Shown here in pieces: positions 39,358-49,194 of a DNA stretch of 55,028 bases. The position numbers and the translations under genes are program-made. Where the stretch lies: the NCBI GenBank assembly GCA_015657535.1, contig JADHZB010002061.1, forward strand, positions 1-55,028. Direction: 5' to 3'. Position 1 is the stretch's first letter. Every line of letters begins with the position of its first letter. Source of the stretch: Nephromyces sp. MM_2019. Lineage: Eukaryota > Apicomplexa > Aconoidasida > Nephromycida. A model generated the notes under the pieces. The model had not been told where the DNA came from. It worked only from the letters and a program-made list of their open reading frames with translations, and ran no database searches.

Positions 39358-39921
39358 TTATATTAGACCTATTATATGGCAAAATTCAGAATTTTTGAAG
39401 CTTTTAAAAAATCCAAATAAACTCAATCTTTTTACAAATATTGCTATTATTGCTATATTGCAAGAAGCAAAACAAACTGATAATTCTTTAAAATCCCAAA
39501 AATTTTGTTTAAAGCTTTCAATCAAAAGTTGATGAAAACACACGCCTATGGAAAAAAAATTAGTATTTAGGTTGCTGATTCTGGATAAATACTGATTATA
39601 ATATCCATGACCAAAAGCAATACGATATCCATCAAAACTAAAAGCAATTCCATATTCATCTAATGAGATTAGGTTTTTTTTCAGAGCGCTATTAAAAAAG
39701 GAAATTTCTAAAATTTTATCTTTTTTTTCTGTGTTCACATTAGGTTCTGCTAAGCCTATTTTTAGGATATTTCCAAAATTATTCCAAAATGTTTTATATT
39801 TTTCTATGTTAGAATTTTTTAAAGATTTTAATTCAGACAATATCTTTTTTGTAAGAGTTGTTTTGATTTTACTTATTTGAGCATTATGCTGTAAGGTCTC
39901 TCTACTTATATTCAAAGGCAA
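39358..39921 (-). pseudogene. 5-formyltetrahydrofolate cyclo-ligase-like ORF, degenerate
   Basis: Open frame of about 187 codons with no ATG at its 5' end (it begins at a TTG). The core resembles the 5-FCL/YgfA folate enzyme, which makes 5,10-methenyl-THF with ATP: KIGLAEPN, then SFDGYRIAFGHGYYNQYLS, corresponding to the family's FD..G.R.G.G.GYYD.yL signature with Asn in place of Asp, and FFSIGVCFHQ after it. The C-terminus (SLFGFFKSFKNSEF) does not look like the family. It overlaps head-to-head with the truncated pepP remnant, which normal bacterial genes would not do, so a rearrangement is likely here. Confidence 0.55.
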
Positions 39922-41056
39922 ATCCTCAGAATCTACTATCCCTCTTACAAAACTTAAATATCCTTATGCGTTTTTAGATAAAGATCTTACAATTGCTGAA
40001 CAAATAAAATTAGCAAGGAGTAATCTTGAATTCATATCTATGTCAAAATTAAATTCTTTTCTATTGAATTTGGAATATAGTTGTGTTTATGACAAAAATT
40101 CAAATTGCTATATTTCGAATATATTAAGCACCAACCCTAAAAATACAGCAATTGACGATCTTTGTACTGTTTGGAAGTTTAAAAAAAATGATTCTGAGAT
40201 TTTAAATGCTACAAATATTAATAAAATTGACTCTGTAGCAGTGTGTAAGTTTTTAGCATTTATACAGGGTAATAATAAAAATTCTACATTGCATAATTAT
40301 TCTGAATATAATTTAATCGAGAAATTAAGTCATTTTAGGTCTCAAAATTCTCAATTTACAAAAAATAGCTTTCATTATATATGTGGATTCAGATCAAATG
40401 CTGCAATTATTCATTATAAGGCTTCAAAAAAAATTTCGGATCTTATAAGTACATCTGGTTTATTTCTTATAGATTCTGGAGGACAATATCTAGAAGGCAC
40501 AACACATCTTACAAGAACAGTTGCTGTAGGGGTAGTATCTCCGAGGCATAAATATTTTTATACTCAAATACTTAAAGGACATTTATCTATTAATCAGTTA
40601 ATTTTCCCTAAAAACAAACTTAATGGTTCACATATAGATTCTTTTGCTAGATTTCATTTGTGGCAAGATTTTTTAGATTATCCTCATTCTACAGGTCACG
40701 GAGTAAGCAATTTTTTAAATGTTCATGAAAGTGGTTTATCAATATCTCCTACTGCTAAAGAGATATTATTAAATGATAATATGATTTTATCCAATGAACC
40801 AGGTTTATATATTGAAGCTGAATTTGGAATAAGGATAGAAAATCTAATAATGACAAAGTCAACATCAGATGAAAATTTTCTGAAATTTCAAAATCTAACA
40901 TTAGTGCCATAGGATAAACAACTAATAGATCACAACTTACTTACAGAAAAAGAATATATAAGTTCATATTATAAAGATATCATGAAATATATATATCCAG
41001 AGCTTTCTAAAAGAGCACAAAAATGGATGAAAGATCAAACTAATTTTATAAAATAA
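39881..41056 (+). pseudogene. pepP: Xaa-Pro aminopeptidase (aminopeptidase P, M24B) pseudogene
   Basis: Remnant of a metallo-aminopeptidase that removes an N-terminal residue before proline. The M24 core is clear: LFLIDSGGQYLEGTTHLTRT, HSTGHGVSNFLNVHE and SNEPGLYIEAEFGIRIENL. The first metal-binding Asp, the His and both Glu are present, but the second Asp of the usual GTTDITRT motif is His (GAT to CAT). An in-frame TAG at 40910-40912 interrupts the frame; the same frame then continues through DKQLIDHNLLTEKEYI to the natural stop at 41054-41056. Most of the N-terminal creatinase-like region is missing, and the frame is closed upstream of 39881. Three independent defects make this a pseudogene. 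Confidence 0.9.
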
Positions 41057-41076
41057 TTTTTCCTGTTTAGGAAAAA
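41057..41076 (+). terminator. bacterial hairpin terminator after pepP
   Basis: Perfect 8-bp stem (TTTTTCCT / AGGAAAAA) with a GTTT loop, starting at the base after the ancestral pepP stop codon. It has the position of an intrinsic terminator, though the stem is AT-rich and the U-tract is weak. It supports bacterial origin. Confidence 0.6.
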
Positions 41077-41122
41077 TAGAAATGTTCATAACAAGCTATT
41101 TTTTGATAAAATTAAAAGATTA

Positions 41123-41579
41123 CTAGGAAGATACAGAATGGGTATTTTTCTCTATATTTGAAGAACGGCTAGGAGGCCTGGGATGGGCTTTTGTCGTAGC
41201 ATTTCTAAATATATTGAAATGCTGAAGAAGTCTTTTGCGGGATATTTGTTGTATTTTTATAGCGCTTTGAATCTGGTTTGCACCCTTAGTTAACACATTT
41301 TTTGTCTATTAAGTGAGCTAATTCTTGATGTTGTTGGCTGTTTTTGTAAGTCTTTATACTTTCTAAAAGCTCAAAAGCTTTTTTCATTTCTTTGTTGCTA
41401 GACATGTTTTGGAAGCGAAATATCAAAATTTCCTTATCTGAAGTGTTGTCCAGATTGATTGTTAGATGCACATAGTTATGAGGGATCATTCCATAGAGAA
41501 GACCATGAGGATCATTTTTATACTTAAAATATTGATCTCTTAAAGCTTTATTGATTTTTGCTAACAATTCCTCAAACAT
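41123..41579 (-). pseudogene. unknown bacterial ORF with probable frameshift
   Basis: An ATG at 41579 opens 97 codons ending in TAA at 41288-41286. The product is charged and helical (FEELLAKINKALRDQYFKYK, ELLESIKTYKNSQQHQELAH). At the A-run just before the stop, a one-base shift opens the adjacent frame for about 55 more codons (LTKGANQIQSAIKIQQISRK) to TAG at 41125-41123, so a base was probably lost there. No family recognised; bacterial origin follows from its position. The first frame alone could also be an intact short gene. Confidence 0.5.
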
Positions 41580-41594
41580 AATAATTTATGAAAA

Positions 41595-42953
41595 TTATGT
41601 TATATTATGATCCCCATTTAAAGAAACGCCTTCTTTCTCTAAAAAATCATTTCTTAACAAATCTTCTTTGACATATTCTATGTTGGTAGGACATATATCT
41701 CCTTGAGAATATGCATCAGAAAATACTTTACCAAAACAGGCTATTATTTCTTTTTTTGACAATTCTTTCTCTAATTTTGGAATAATAAGATATTCTACAA
41801 AAATATTTTCATATCTTCCGAAGAAAGGAATAGATTTTACACAAATTTCTAAAGCTTCCTTTGGAGAAGTTTGTTCTATAAGTTTTTGTATTATAAATTC
41901 TAAAAAGGCAGTTCGAATATATCCTCCATATCCATCTATAATACTACCAGCTTCTTCAAATATTTCTAATGCATAATCCTTTATGAAATTTTTATCCTAA
42001 CTTTTTTCCAAAAGAGTTTTAAAAATGAATAAATCATTTTTTCTAGCAGCCGGATAAAGGCACCGGTCAGTTACTGACAAATTAGGAGATTTTTTGAATA
42101 ACATTTCTATAATTTTAATTGACCCTGTGCCTACAGCCTATGGTAATGCTGTTTCTCAACGCATATCAGTTGCGTCTACATCAATATCCTCGTGTTCTAA
42201 AATAGCTTTTACTATTTCAATTTCTTGATCACTTATAGCTATCTCTAGAGAACTCATATCACTTCCTGAATTTTTTCTTACATTAACATTTAGTAGAGGA
42301 TTTTACAGTATTTTAAGTACTGCATCTAAATCAACCTCTGAAACTGCCTCTAAAAATTCTTCATTAACCTTTTTTGTTCAGGAGTGTTTTGGAGAAGCGT
42401 CAAAAGCATCTTCATTACCAAGACTCTTTGCACCCTTCTGTACTAGTAGATCAATAATATTTTTTCCTACTTCCCTTCTTTCTGCATCTGCAAGAGGAGA
42501 ATATCCAAACTTATCCTGAATATTTACATTAATATTTGGAGGGTCTAAAATTGCCTTCACCATATCAAATTCTTAGTCATATACAGCTATATGTAAAGCA
42601 GTCGCTAGCTGGTACTTTTCTAATGCTATATTGACATATAATGCTGGATCTTTTAGCATTGCCACTACTTGATCTGTCTTCTTGCCTAAAGCTGCTTTTA
42701 AAAATTCTTCATTAAATTTTTTTATTTCTTCTGCTGTATAACTTACGTTAGTAGATTCAGATTCTTTTGTATGAAAATCATGCCCATTATCAAGTTTTGA
42801 AGTACTAGAACCAAGCTCTGGAGAAGAGGCAGGAGAAGATTCAGTACTATTACTAAGCGATTTTTCATTATCGGAGTTATCCAATTTAGATTTTAAATCA
42901 TCCTTTTTTTCAGCAATATCTCTATTATTTTGTTTATCAATTTTATTATACAT
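41595..42953 (-). pseudogene. ankyrin-repeat protein gene with six in-frame stops
   Basis: One uninterrupted frame of 453 codons from ATG to TAA (41597-41595), broken by stops near 42575 (TAA), 42380 (TGA), 42306 (TAA), 42146 (TGA), 42134 (TAG) and 41999 (TAG), with no frameshift. The N-terminus is Ser/Asp/Lys-rich and disordered. Ankyrin-like repeats follow: TALHIAVYD then AILDPPNINVNIQDKFGYSP, EIEIVKAILEHEDIDVDATD and SIKIIEMLFKKSPNL. The C-terminal third is helical and unrecognised. Ankyrin proteins are common secreted effectors of intracellular bacteria. Five of the stops fit CAA, CAG or CGA becoming a stop by C-to-T change, and the sixth can be explained in more than one way. Confidence 0.87.
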
Positions 42954-42956
42954 ACA

Positions 42957-43245
42957 AATAAAGAGCCAAAAGAAACTTGCAAGAAAAAGAAGGGATTTAA
43001 AAGAAAAAAATCTAAAAGATTAGATAAAATAAGATTATTATTAAGCAAAAACTATCAAGAGATAGGAAATATAAGAAAAGATTTTGCTAATAAAACAAGT
43101 ACAGAATTATTAGAAAAAACAGTAAAGATTTTTATTTTAAAAGTTCTAAAGATAAGATATATGACAAAAACTGTAAAAGGGGAACATAGAATTTCTAGAG
43201 AAAAATGTAAAAGCAAAATCAGGATTAAATAGAGATACTAGATAA
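42957..43245 (+). pseudogene. tnpB: TnpB (IS200/IS605 OrfB) fragment, frameshifted
   Basis: Internal piece of a TnpB RNA-guided nuclease of the IS200/IS605 type. It shows KKKKGFKRKK, then a KIRLLLSKNYQEIGNIRKDF helix matching the family's conserved ...IxNxRxDFxHKLS region, then the LKIRYMTKTVKG stretch equivalent to ...EDLNVKGM. Near 43200 the frame must shift to continue with NVKAKSGLN, the family's usual ...NVKAKSGLNRxI. The N-terminal domain, the C-terminal zinc finger and the last catalytic Asp are absent. It sits at the right edge of the bacterial block, back-to-back with the ankyrin pseudogene. Confidence 0.68.
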
Positions 43246-43250
43246 AAACT

Positions 43251-44428
43251 GGTATATGTTCGAAAATATGTTAAATTATAAATCCCAAAAGTTTAGAAAA
43301 ATATGTTTTAAACTATCCGCATATATATTTGTATATGAAAATTACCCAATCTACAATCTTAAACACACAGATATCGATTTTTCCCAGTTTATATATATAT
43401 CCTCACAAAATATTTTAAATGTGTATGTAATTATCACAATTTAGACACAATAGTACACACATACACATATATAAAAACTATTGAACACTAAAGTAATTTT
43501 ATTGCTTTATTTTTGAATTAGCAAATGTAAGAAATATGTCCAATTTAAAATGTCTTTGATATAATTACCTCATTTGTCTTCTTTTTTGGGTATATACAAA
43601 GCTTGTACAAAATATAATAAATTTTTGATCAATTTTGAAGGTAATTCCCCTCACTTATTTTGCACACAAGTTTATGTATTTTGGTATGCATCTTTAGTGT
43701 CGAATATTTTCACACTCGCTGATATTGCTCATAAATTTTATACGCACATACTCTTTATACTTGAACCAAATCCACACCACACATATCAATCTTACTCCAT
43801 TTTATTGTGCACCCTTACACCGACCTACACTCTCACACATTCACATTACACATACACACACACGTAAATACACACAAACAACAGCAGACATACACATCAA
43901 TTAAATACACAAGTATGTTCACTCATGTATGACTCAACCATACAGATACAAACACAAAGACATGCACACAAACTCACACTTAAACACATACATACACAAG
44001 CTTATATATTGAAACACACTTTAGCTCTACACACATGCTTTATACACAAACTTGGACAAAAATACGGAATTATTTTTTAAGTACATTTGCAGACAATCTC
44101 ACTATACATAATTCTAATTTGTACATATAAAAAACCATATTTTTTGCAAACTATTCAACCTCAAATTTCAAGTATTTGGACCGTGCTAGTTGTCTACACA
44201 TATATAAACATATATATATCACAAGTATAACCAATACATACCCCGATATACCCACACCTACTTCACACACATATCAAAATTAATCTATACATACACCCTA
44301 ATTACCACTTACACCAATATCACCCCACACACACCCACACATACACCCCAACCACACACACACCCTCACAAACCACACCCAAACACCATACACACTCAAA
44401 AACTACCCATCACTTGACATAGACATAA
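43251..44428. repeat. CA-rich spacer upstream of the RBBP4-like gene
   Basis: After a short AT-rich stretch, CA, CACAT and CACCC-type microsatellites dominate (43740-44060 and 44230-44405), almost to the ATG at 44429. This is likely the promoter and 5' UTR region. No gene seen. Confidence 0.7.
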
Positions 44429-46618
44429 ATGGTGAAAGAAGCAGAGTTATTTCCATTTGATGGAGAACCAGTTATAGATGATAGTGAAGAATACCCAGAC
44501 ATATTGGGGATTGATGACCCACAACAAACAGGCCAATTTCAAACACAAAATGAAGAGATATCAGACCCATCATTGGTATGGTGGAAAAATTCACCCTTTT
44601 TATATAACAGCTTACTTCTACATAAATTAGAATGGCCCTCTTTGTCGGTAAATAAATTGACTACACATTCATTTAAAATGTATATGATGCATAAATGCAT
44701 GAGATGTTTATATGGGTATTTCGAATGTGTAAAAAATGCGAATACATGATAATATTTATAAAATTTGAAACTGTGAAATGTATAGTATATGTAAATGTGT
44801 AAAATGTATAGCACCCATTAATATATACAAAGTGTAGAACATCTGATACTCGGTAGAACATCTAATAATAATTTGAATGAGGTTTATGTAAGGTATCGAA
44901 TTATACGAGAACATACGCTATATATATATATGTATATATATATACATATATGTGTGTTAATTACAAATTCATAGGTAAGCATGATAAACACCAATCCTAA
45001 TAACAAGCAAAAACATTCTCACACATCCTCTGGCTGGTTTACACAAAAGTTAATATTGGGTACATGCACATCTGGCCAAGAAATAAACTATTTGATTGTG
45101 GGAGAAACAAAATTTCCGATTTCTTTGAATTTTAAGGAGGACCCATTAAAGTGCGAAAATCATTCGAGTATGTAAACCATATATATATATGCATATTAAT
45201 AGCACCCAAACTCACTAATACACACCTAAACACATACTATTAAAAACTCTCAGACGACCAAAATATCCGTAATCACCTAGCATTTTTACATATACACACA
45301 TCTCCTAATACGTCCACAGACCTCCACATATTTCTACTTATCCCCAAACTCATCCGCATACTTCCACACACCCATACATACACCCGTACACCTCCGCACA
45401 ACCCCACACACTTCCACACATCCAAAACATATATCCATATCTTCTCTTAATTATCCGCTATACACCTACACACCCAGCCTTAGTCATCCTATTGGTACCC
45501 CATTTACCTCCACAACGCACAACTAACTTCTTATCCCCTTCTCCAAATAATCAGGTTTCTTAACACCCAAAACAAGGTTAAGACAAGGCTGTCCACCACC
45601 TCCCAACATACCAAATTTCAAAATAAGGGGAAAATTAGTTCATCTGGGAGATGTTAATAGAGCTGTCGCAATGCCTCAAAATGATTTTCTAATAGCTACA
45701 CAGGCAGAAGGTGGTAAAGTATTATTTTTTGATTATTCAAAGCACCCAAGTATACCTTCAAATCTTAATATATGTCAACCACAACTTGTGTTAGATATAC
45801 ACAAAGAAGAAGGTTTCGGTTTGAACTATAGTCCACGTGAATTTGGCCTCTTAGCCTCATGTAGTAGTGATGGTTCAATTGCTGTCTGGGATATATCACA
45901 GCAAACAAATTCAAGTCATATAAAAGCTGAACATAAGCTATTTAATAATTCAACATCTAATGATTCTTACAGTACAAAACTTAAGGACCACACACCTACA
46001 CTATCACCCAAATATCATTGGCAAGGTGACACCAACACCCCTTGCTCACAAAATGATGTGTGTTTCCACCCTCTATACAGCTCTCTATTAGCCACATCTA
46101 GCGACTCTGGTAACACAAAATTATGGGATATGAGGGTAGCATTAGGACCCAATGAAGCACCTTTGTCAACACACTGTGATAATCCTGTAAATTGTATATG
46201 TTTTAATACACATAGTCCATATATATTTGCAACAGGGGATGATAAGGGGATTATATATATCTGGGATATGAGGTTGACTTCTAAAGCACTTTCAAAACTA
46301 TGTGGTCATAAGGATAGTATAAGTCGTTTACAATTCAATCCAACATATTCGAGTTTACTAGGTAGTTCTAGTCAAGATGGTTCAATGCTAATATGGGATA
46401 TATCAAAAGCTAATAAAAATACCCACAATGAAGAAATACATTATGAAAACTTATTGAATGATTCTGCTATACGATTTGCACATCATGGACATACATCTGC
46501 AATTAATGATTTCTGTTGGAGTGACAATGAGTATGAATCTACTATGGTATCAACTGTTGGATGGGATAATCGACTCTGTTGCTGGCAAATGTCTGAAATG
46601 GCTCTTATAGAGGATTGA
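44429..46618 (+). CDS. RBBP4: RbAp48/MSI1-type WD40 histone chaperone, 3 exons
   Basis: Histone H4-binding WD40 subunit shared by CAF-1, HAT1, Sin3/HDAC, NuRF/NuRD and PRC2-type complexes; nuclear. Exons: 44429-44647, 44975-45167, 45555-46618; phases fit, giving 491 aa and TGA. The N-terminal family helix NSPFLYNSLLLHKLEWPS is in exon 1. Exon 2 gives LILGTCTSGQEINYLIVGET. Exon 3 holds LGDVNRAVAMPQ, FFDYSKHPSIPSNLN and the blades ending VWDI, LWDM, IWDM, IWDI and CWQM, plus HHGHTSAINDFCWS near the end. It resembles RBBP4/7, MSI1 and Hat2 and not the ribosome-biogenesis homologue GRWD1. Introns are CA-rich. Which paralogue it is cannot be decided from one window. Confidence 0.95.
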
Positions 46619-47795
46619 CATATAATTATTTTTTTTTAATAAAAATTTTGTATATTACTCAAGCTTTACTCACATACAATTATAAAACGTTTAAAAACTT
46701 TATTTTACTTGTGTATATAAATATATATATATATATATATGCACCCTTTACTACACAGTATCTACAAAAACAGATAAATAATTTGATTAATTTTATAAAA
46801 GTATTTCATTTTTTTTTATGAATGGGACGTAAAACATTTATTTGATGATTTTAACCATTTAAAATTATTGAACTAATATATTTTTACACATTTCAAGAAC
46901 TTGATGAAGATTTGAGATTAATTTTATAATCATATTCATCACTCAATTTATCTCCCATATTTCTCTTATGACATATATATATATATATATAATCTTAAAT
47001 TATTGGACATTTATAAAATATTCTATTAACTAATTTCCAAAAACATAAAATACTATCTGATAGTACACATAATTAAAGTATCAATTTTCTAATTATATTA
47101 TATATACAGCACAATATGTATTCAATCGTATAACTCGGTATATCTATACATAAACATGCATATCAAGACTATAGTTTTTATTTGTTTCTATAAGTTAAAA
47201 TTACATTTAGTTAAAACAATGAATGATATGAAGTGATTATTGAGATACTTTATCACAGCTAGAGCTGAATCAATCAGTCATTGCTGATATGATATGCAAA
47301 TTTATACAATTCAAATAAAATAGAAATCCAGTGTATTTAAATTTCAAATAGTTCATGTTAGAAAGCTTGAAATCACTAGATTACAAAATAAATCAACGAT
47401 TGAAATATGAAGACCTAATGAATTAATTTTGTTTCTAGATGTAAGTGTAGATGTTAATAATTGTTAAGGTTCTACACATATCTAAATATATAGCACTTAC
47501 AAACAATAGGTGATTAACTTTTACTTGCTTTCACTATATTCTAAAATCGAGTAAATTTCTGTAATCATTTACATTTTATTAGGTATTACATTAGCCCAAT
47601 TATATGTTAATTATAATAGCTACAAAACAAATTAGCATGTCATTTTGAATTTATAGAACGAAAATAGTATATTAATTTAGCTTTTTAGATCAAAAATGTT
47701 ATCCAATTTTACACAAAATCAAGAGTAGTACTTTCCTTCCTATACTTATGAATGCAATTACTAATTTAATTTTGTTAATGATTTATTTTTATTCC
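46619..47795. other. intergenic spacer, no gene seen
   Basis: Plain AT-rich sequence with a few TA runs. No conserved frame or RNA gene recognised. Confidence 0.6.
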
Positions 47796-49110
47796 TGATG
47801 GACGAGTGAGATGGTATATATACAGACTTGACCTAGTTACAAAACGTTACGCGGGCCGATAGAATTTTACACGATTCTATCGCTAGTTTTTAGCAACTCG
47901 ACGAATTTTCGGGTTTTAGGTGATGAAGATGAGGTTTTAGATGTACGAATCAAAAGTTTTACGCCAAAGTTAAGCTCAAAAATTATAAAATTCGCGGGAA
48001 AAATGTAGCTTATATAAAGGGTGAAATGTTAAAAATTTCTATATATCTTAATGTGTTATTCTTTTCTTCAAGAAATTCTTCTTGTTCTTGGATTAAATTC
48101 TTTTCGAGAATCTTCTTTTCTCGAAGATTCTTGAGCATAGTTCCGAGTGAGTCACATGCGTTCCATTAGTTTCGCCTATAACATTTCTAGTTAGACTTGC
48201 CCCCAAAAGTTGCACAATCATCTAATTTATGCTAGCTATCTCCCAAGCCTAGTATCGTTCTTCAAGCCTCACAGTGTTTAGACTCATTTACTTACTTTAA
48301 TTTAATCCTAAACTTAATTAACCCTAAAAGTTCCCTACTTACTAGAACCTACTTGCTGGGTTCTACGTCCTAGACTAAGTATTGAGTAACGCTTGCCGAG
48401 AGATAGGCCTATAAAACAGTTAAATGAATTATCGTTGGCTACCTGGAGATAAGAGATGCTTTGTTAAAATTGAGCATGCATAACTCACTGTGAGTTTGGG
48501 GTTCGGGGTAAAGATTTGGTTTTATGCAAACTTAGATCTTCCGTAGGGATGAGCTACAAGTCTAAAGGGTTTTAAAGTTTAAAGTTATAAAAGAATGTTT
48601 AAAAGTTTCTTCTTTCTAAATAATCGAGATATTTCTCGCAACGAGAAATATCCTTGCATGAAAACGAGAAAAAAAAGGGAAAAAAACTAAAGAATTGGGA
48701 TCTTCATCGAAACCCCTTTTCTTGTCTGAAATGGGGCTCCACGTAATGAGATTACACGGATTCTTGTGGGTCTGTGCTCTTCGTGGCGGGGAAACCCTGC
48801 TTCTTCGGGCTAGTCCTCCTTACGTAGATTCGTGTAGTTCGGAAATGTGGGGTAGTCCGGGGGTGAGAAGTAGTTTTTGTGGGGGTTTATTCGGCCCACT
48901 CGTTTGTGGGGAAAGATATCTTTCACCAGAGGGGTAATTGTGGGGACCCACAATTACGTTCTTTCCTCGTTTTCCTTTTCCCCCTCTTTGAATGAATACT
49001 ACGCGTTGATCGCGTGTCCCCTCCGAAATATGTGGGTGTCGTATCTACTTCCTAGCACCATAGCCCAGGTCGGGTGACCATACTTGCTCATGTAACCCGA
49101 TGAAACATTA
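47796..49110. other. hairpin-rich, less AT-rich block before tRNA-Thr
   Basis: Base composition departs from the surroundings: C/G-rich words and few microsatellites. It contains four perfect inverted repeats: 9-bp arms CGATAGAAT at 47857-47882; 9-bp arms AGAATCTTC at 48107-48131; 11-bp arms GATATTTCTCG with a 3-nt loop at 48628-48652; and 11-bp arms GTAATTGTGGG with a 2-nt spacer at 48934-48957. TATA-like words occur at about 47816 and 48013. No convincing protein frame. Candidates are a solo LTR or other tRNA-targeted element, or a structured non-coding RNA locus; no target-site duplication was found. Confidence 0.55.
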
Positions 49111-49121
49111 AATTTACGAAG

Positions 49122-49194
49122 GCCGACTTAGCACAGTCGGTAGTGCGTTTGATTCGTAATCAAAAGGCCGTGGGTTCGATTCCCACAGTCGGCT
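49122..49194 (+). tRNA. tRNA-Thr (anticodon CGT)
   Basis: Intronless 73-nt cloverleaf. The acceptor stem GCCGACT pairs with AGTCGGC and a T discriminator follows. The anticodon stem TTTGA/TCAAA encloses TTCGTAA, with the anticodon CGT at 49155-49157 reading ACG (Thr). The A box TAGCACAGTCGG (49129-49140) and B box GGTTCGATTCC (49173-49183) match the Pol III consensus, and a TTTT terminator starts at about 49201. CCA is not encoded, as in nuclear eukaryotic tRNA genes. Confidence 0.97.

Larger units (their letters stand above)
39350..43250. other. block of bacterial (endosymbiont-type) DNA with decayed genes
   Basis: About 3.9 kb without microsatellites, introns or splice-phase logic, packed with prokaryotic gene remnants on both strands: 5-FCL-like, pepP, an unknown ORF, an ankyrin-repeat gene and a tnpB fragment. 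Every clearly identified locus is broken. Eukaryotic-style TG repeats end just before it and CA repeats resume after about 43360. Ankyrin proteins and this AT-rich gene style are common in Rickettsiales and Holosporales. The favoured reading is an old transfer to the nucleus; a chimeric contig is the main alternative. Confidence 0.8.

Noticed and set aside
43256..43867. Small open frames right of the bacterial block
   Set aside because: AT-rich then CA-repeat translations with no conserved features and no splice partners.
48695..49077. Overlapping open frames in the hairpin-rich block
   Set aside because: Gly/Cys/Arg-rich translations without a start context, introns or family features; composition alone keeps the frames open.
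47796..49110. Definite solo LTR call
   Set aside because: TG...CA-like ends can be proposed but no matching target-site duplication or second copy was found, so it stays a hypothesis.
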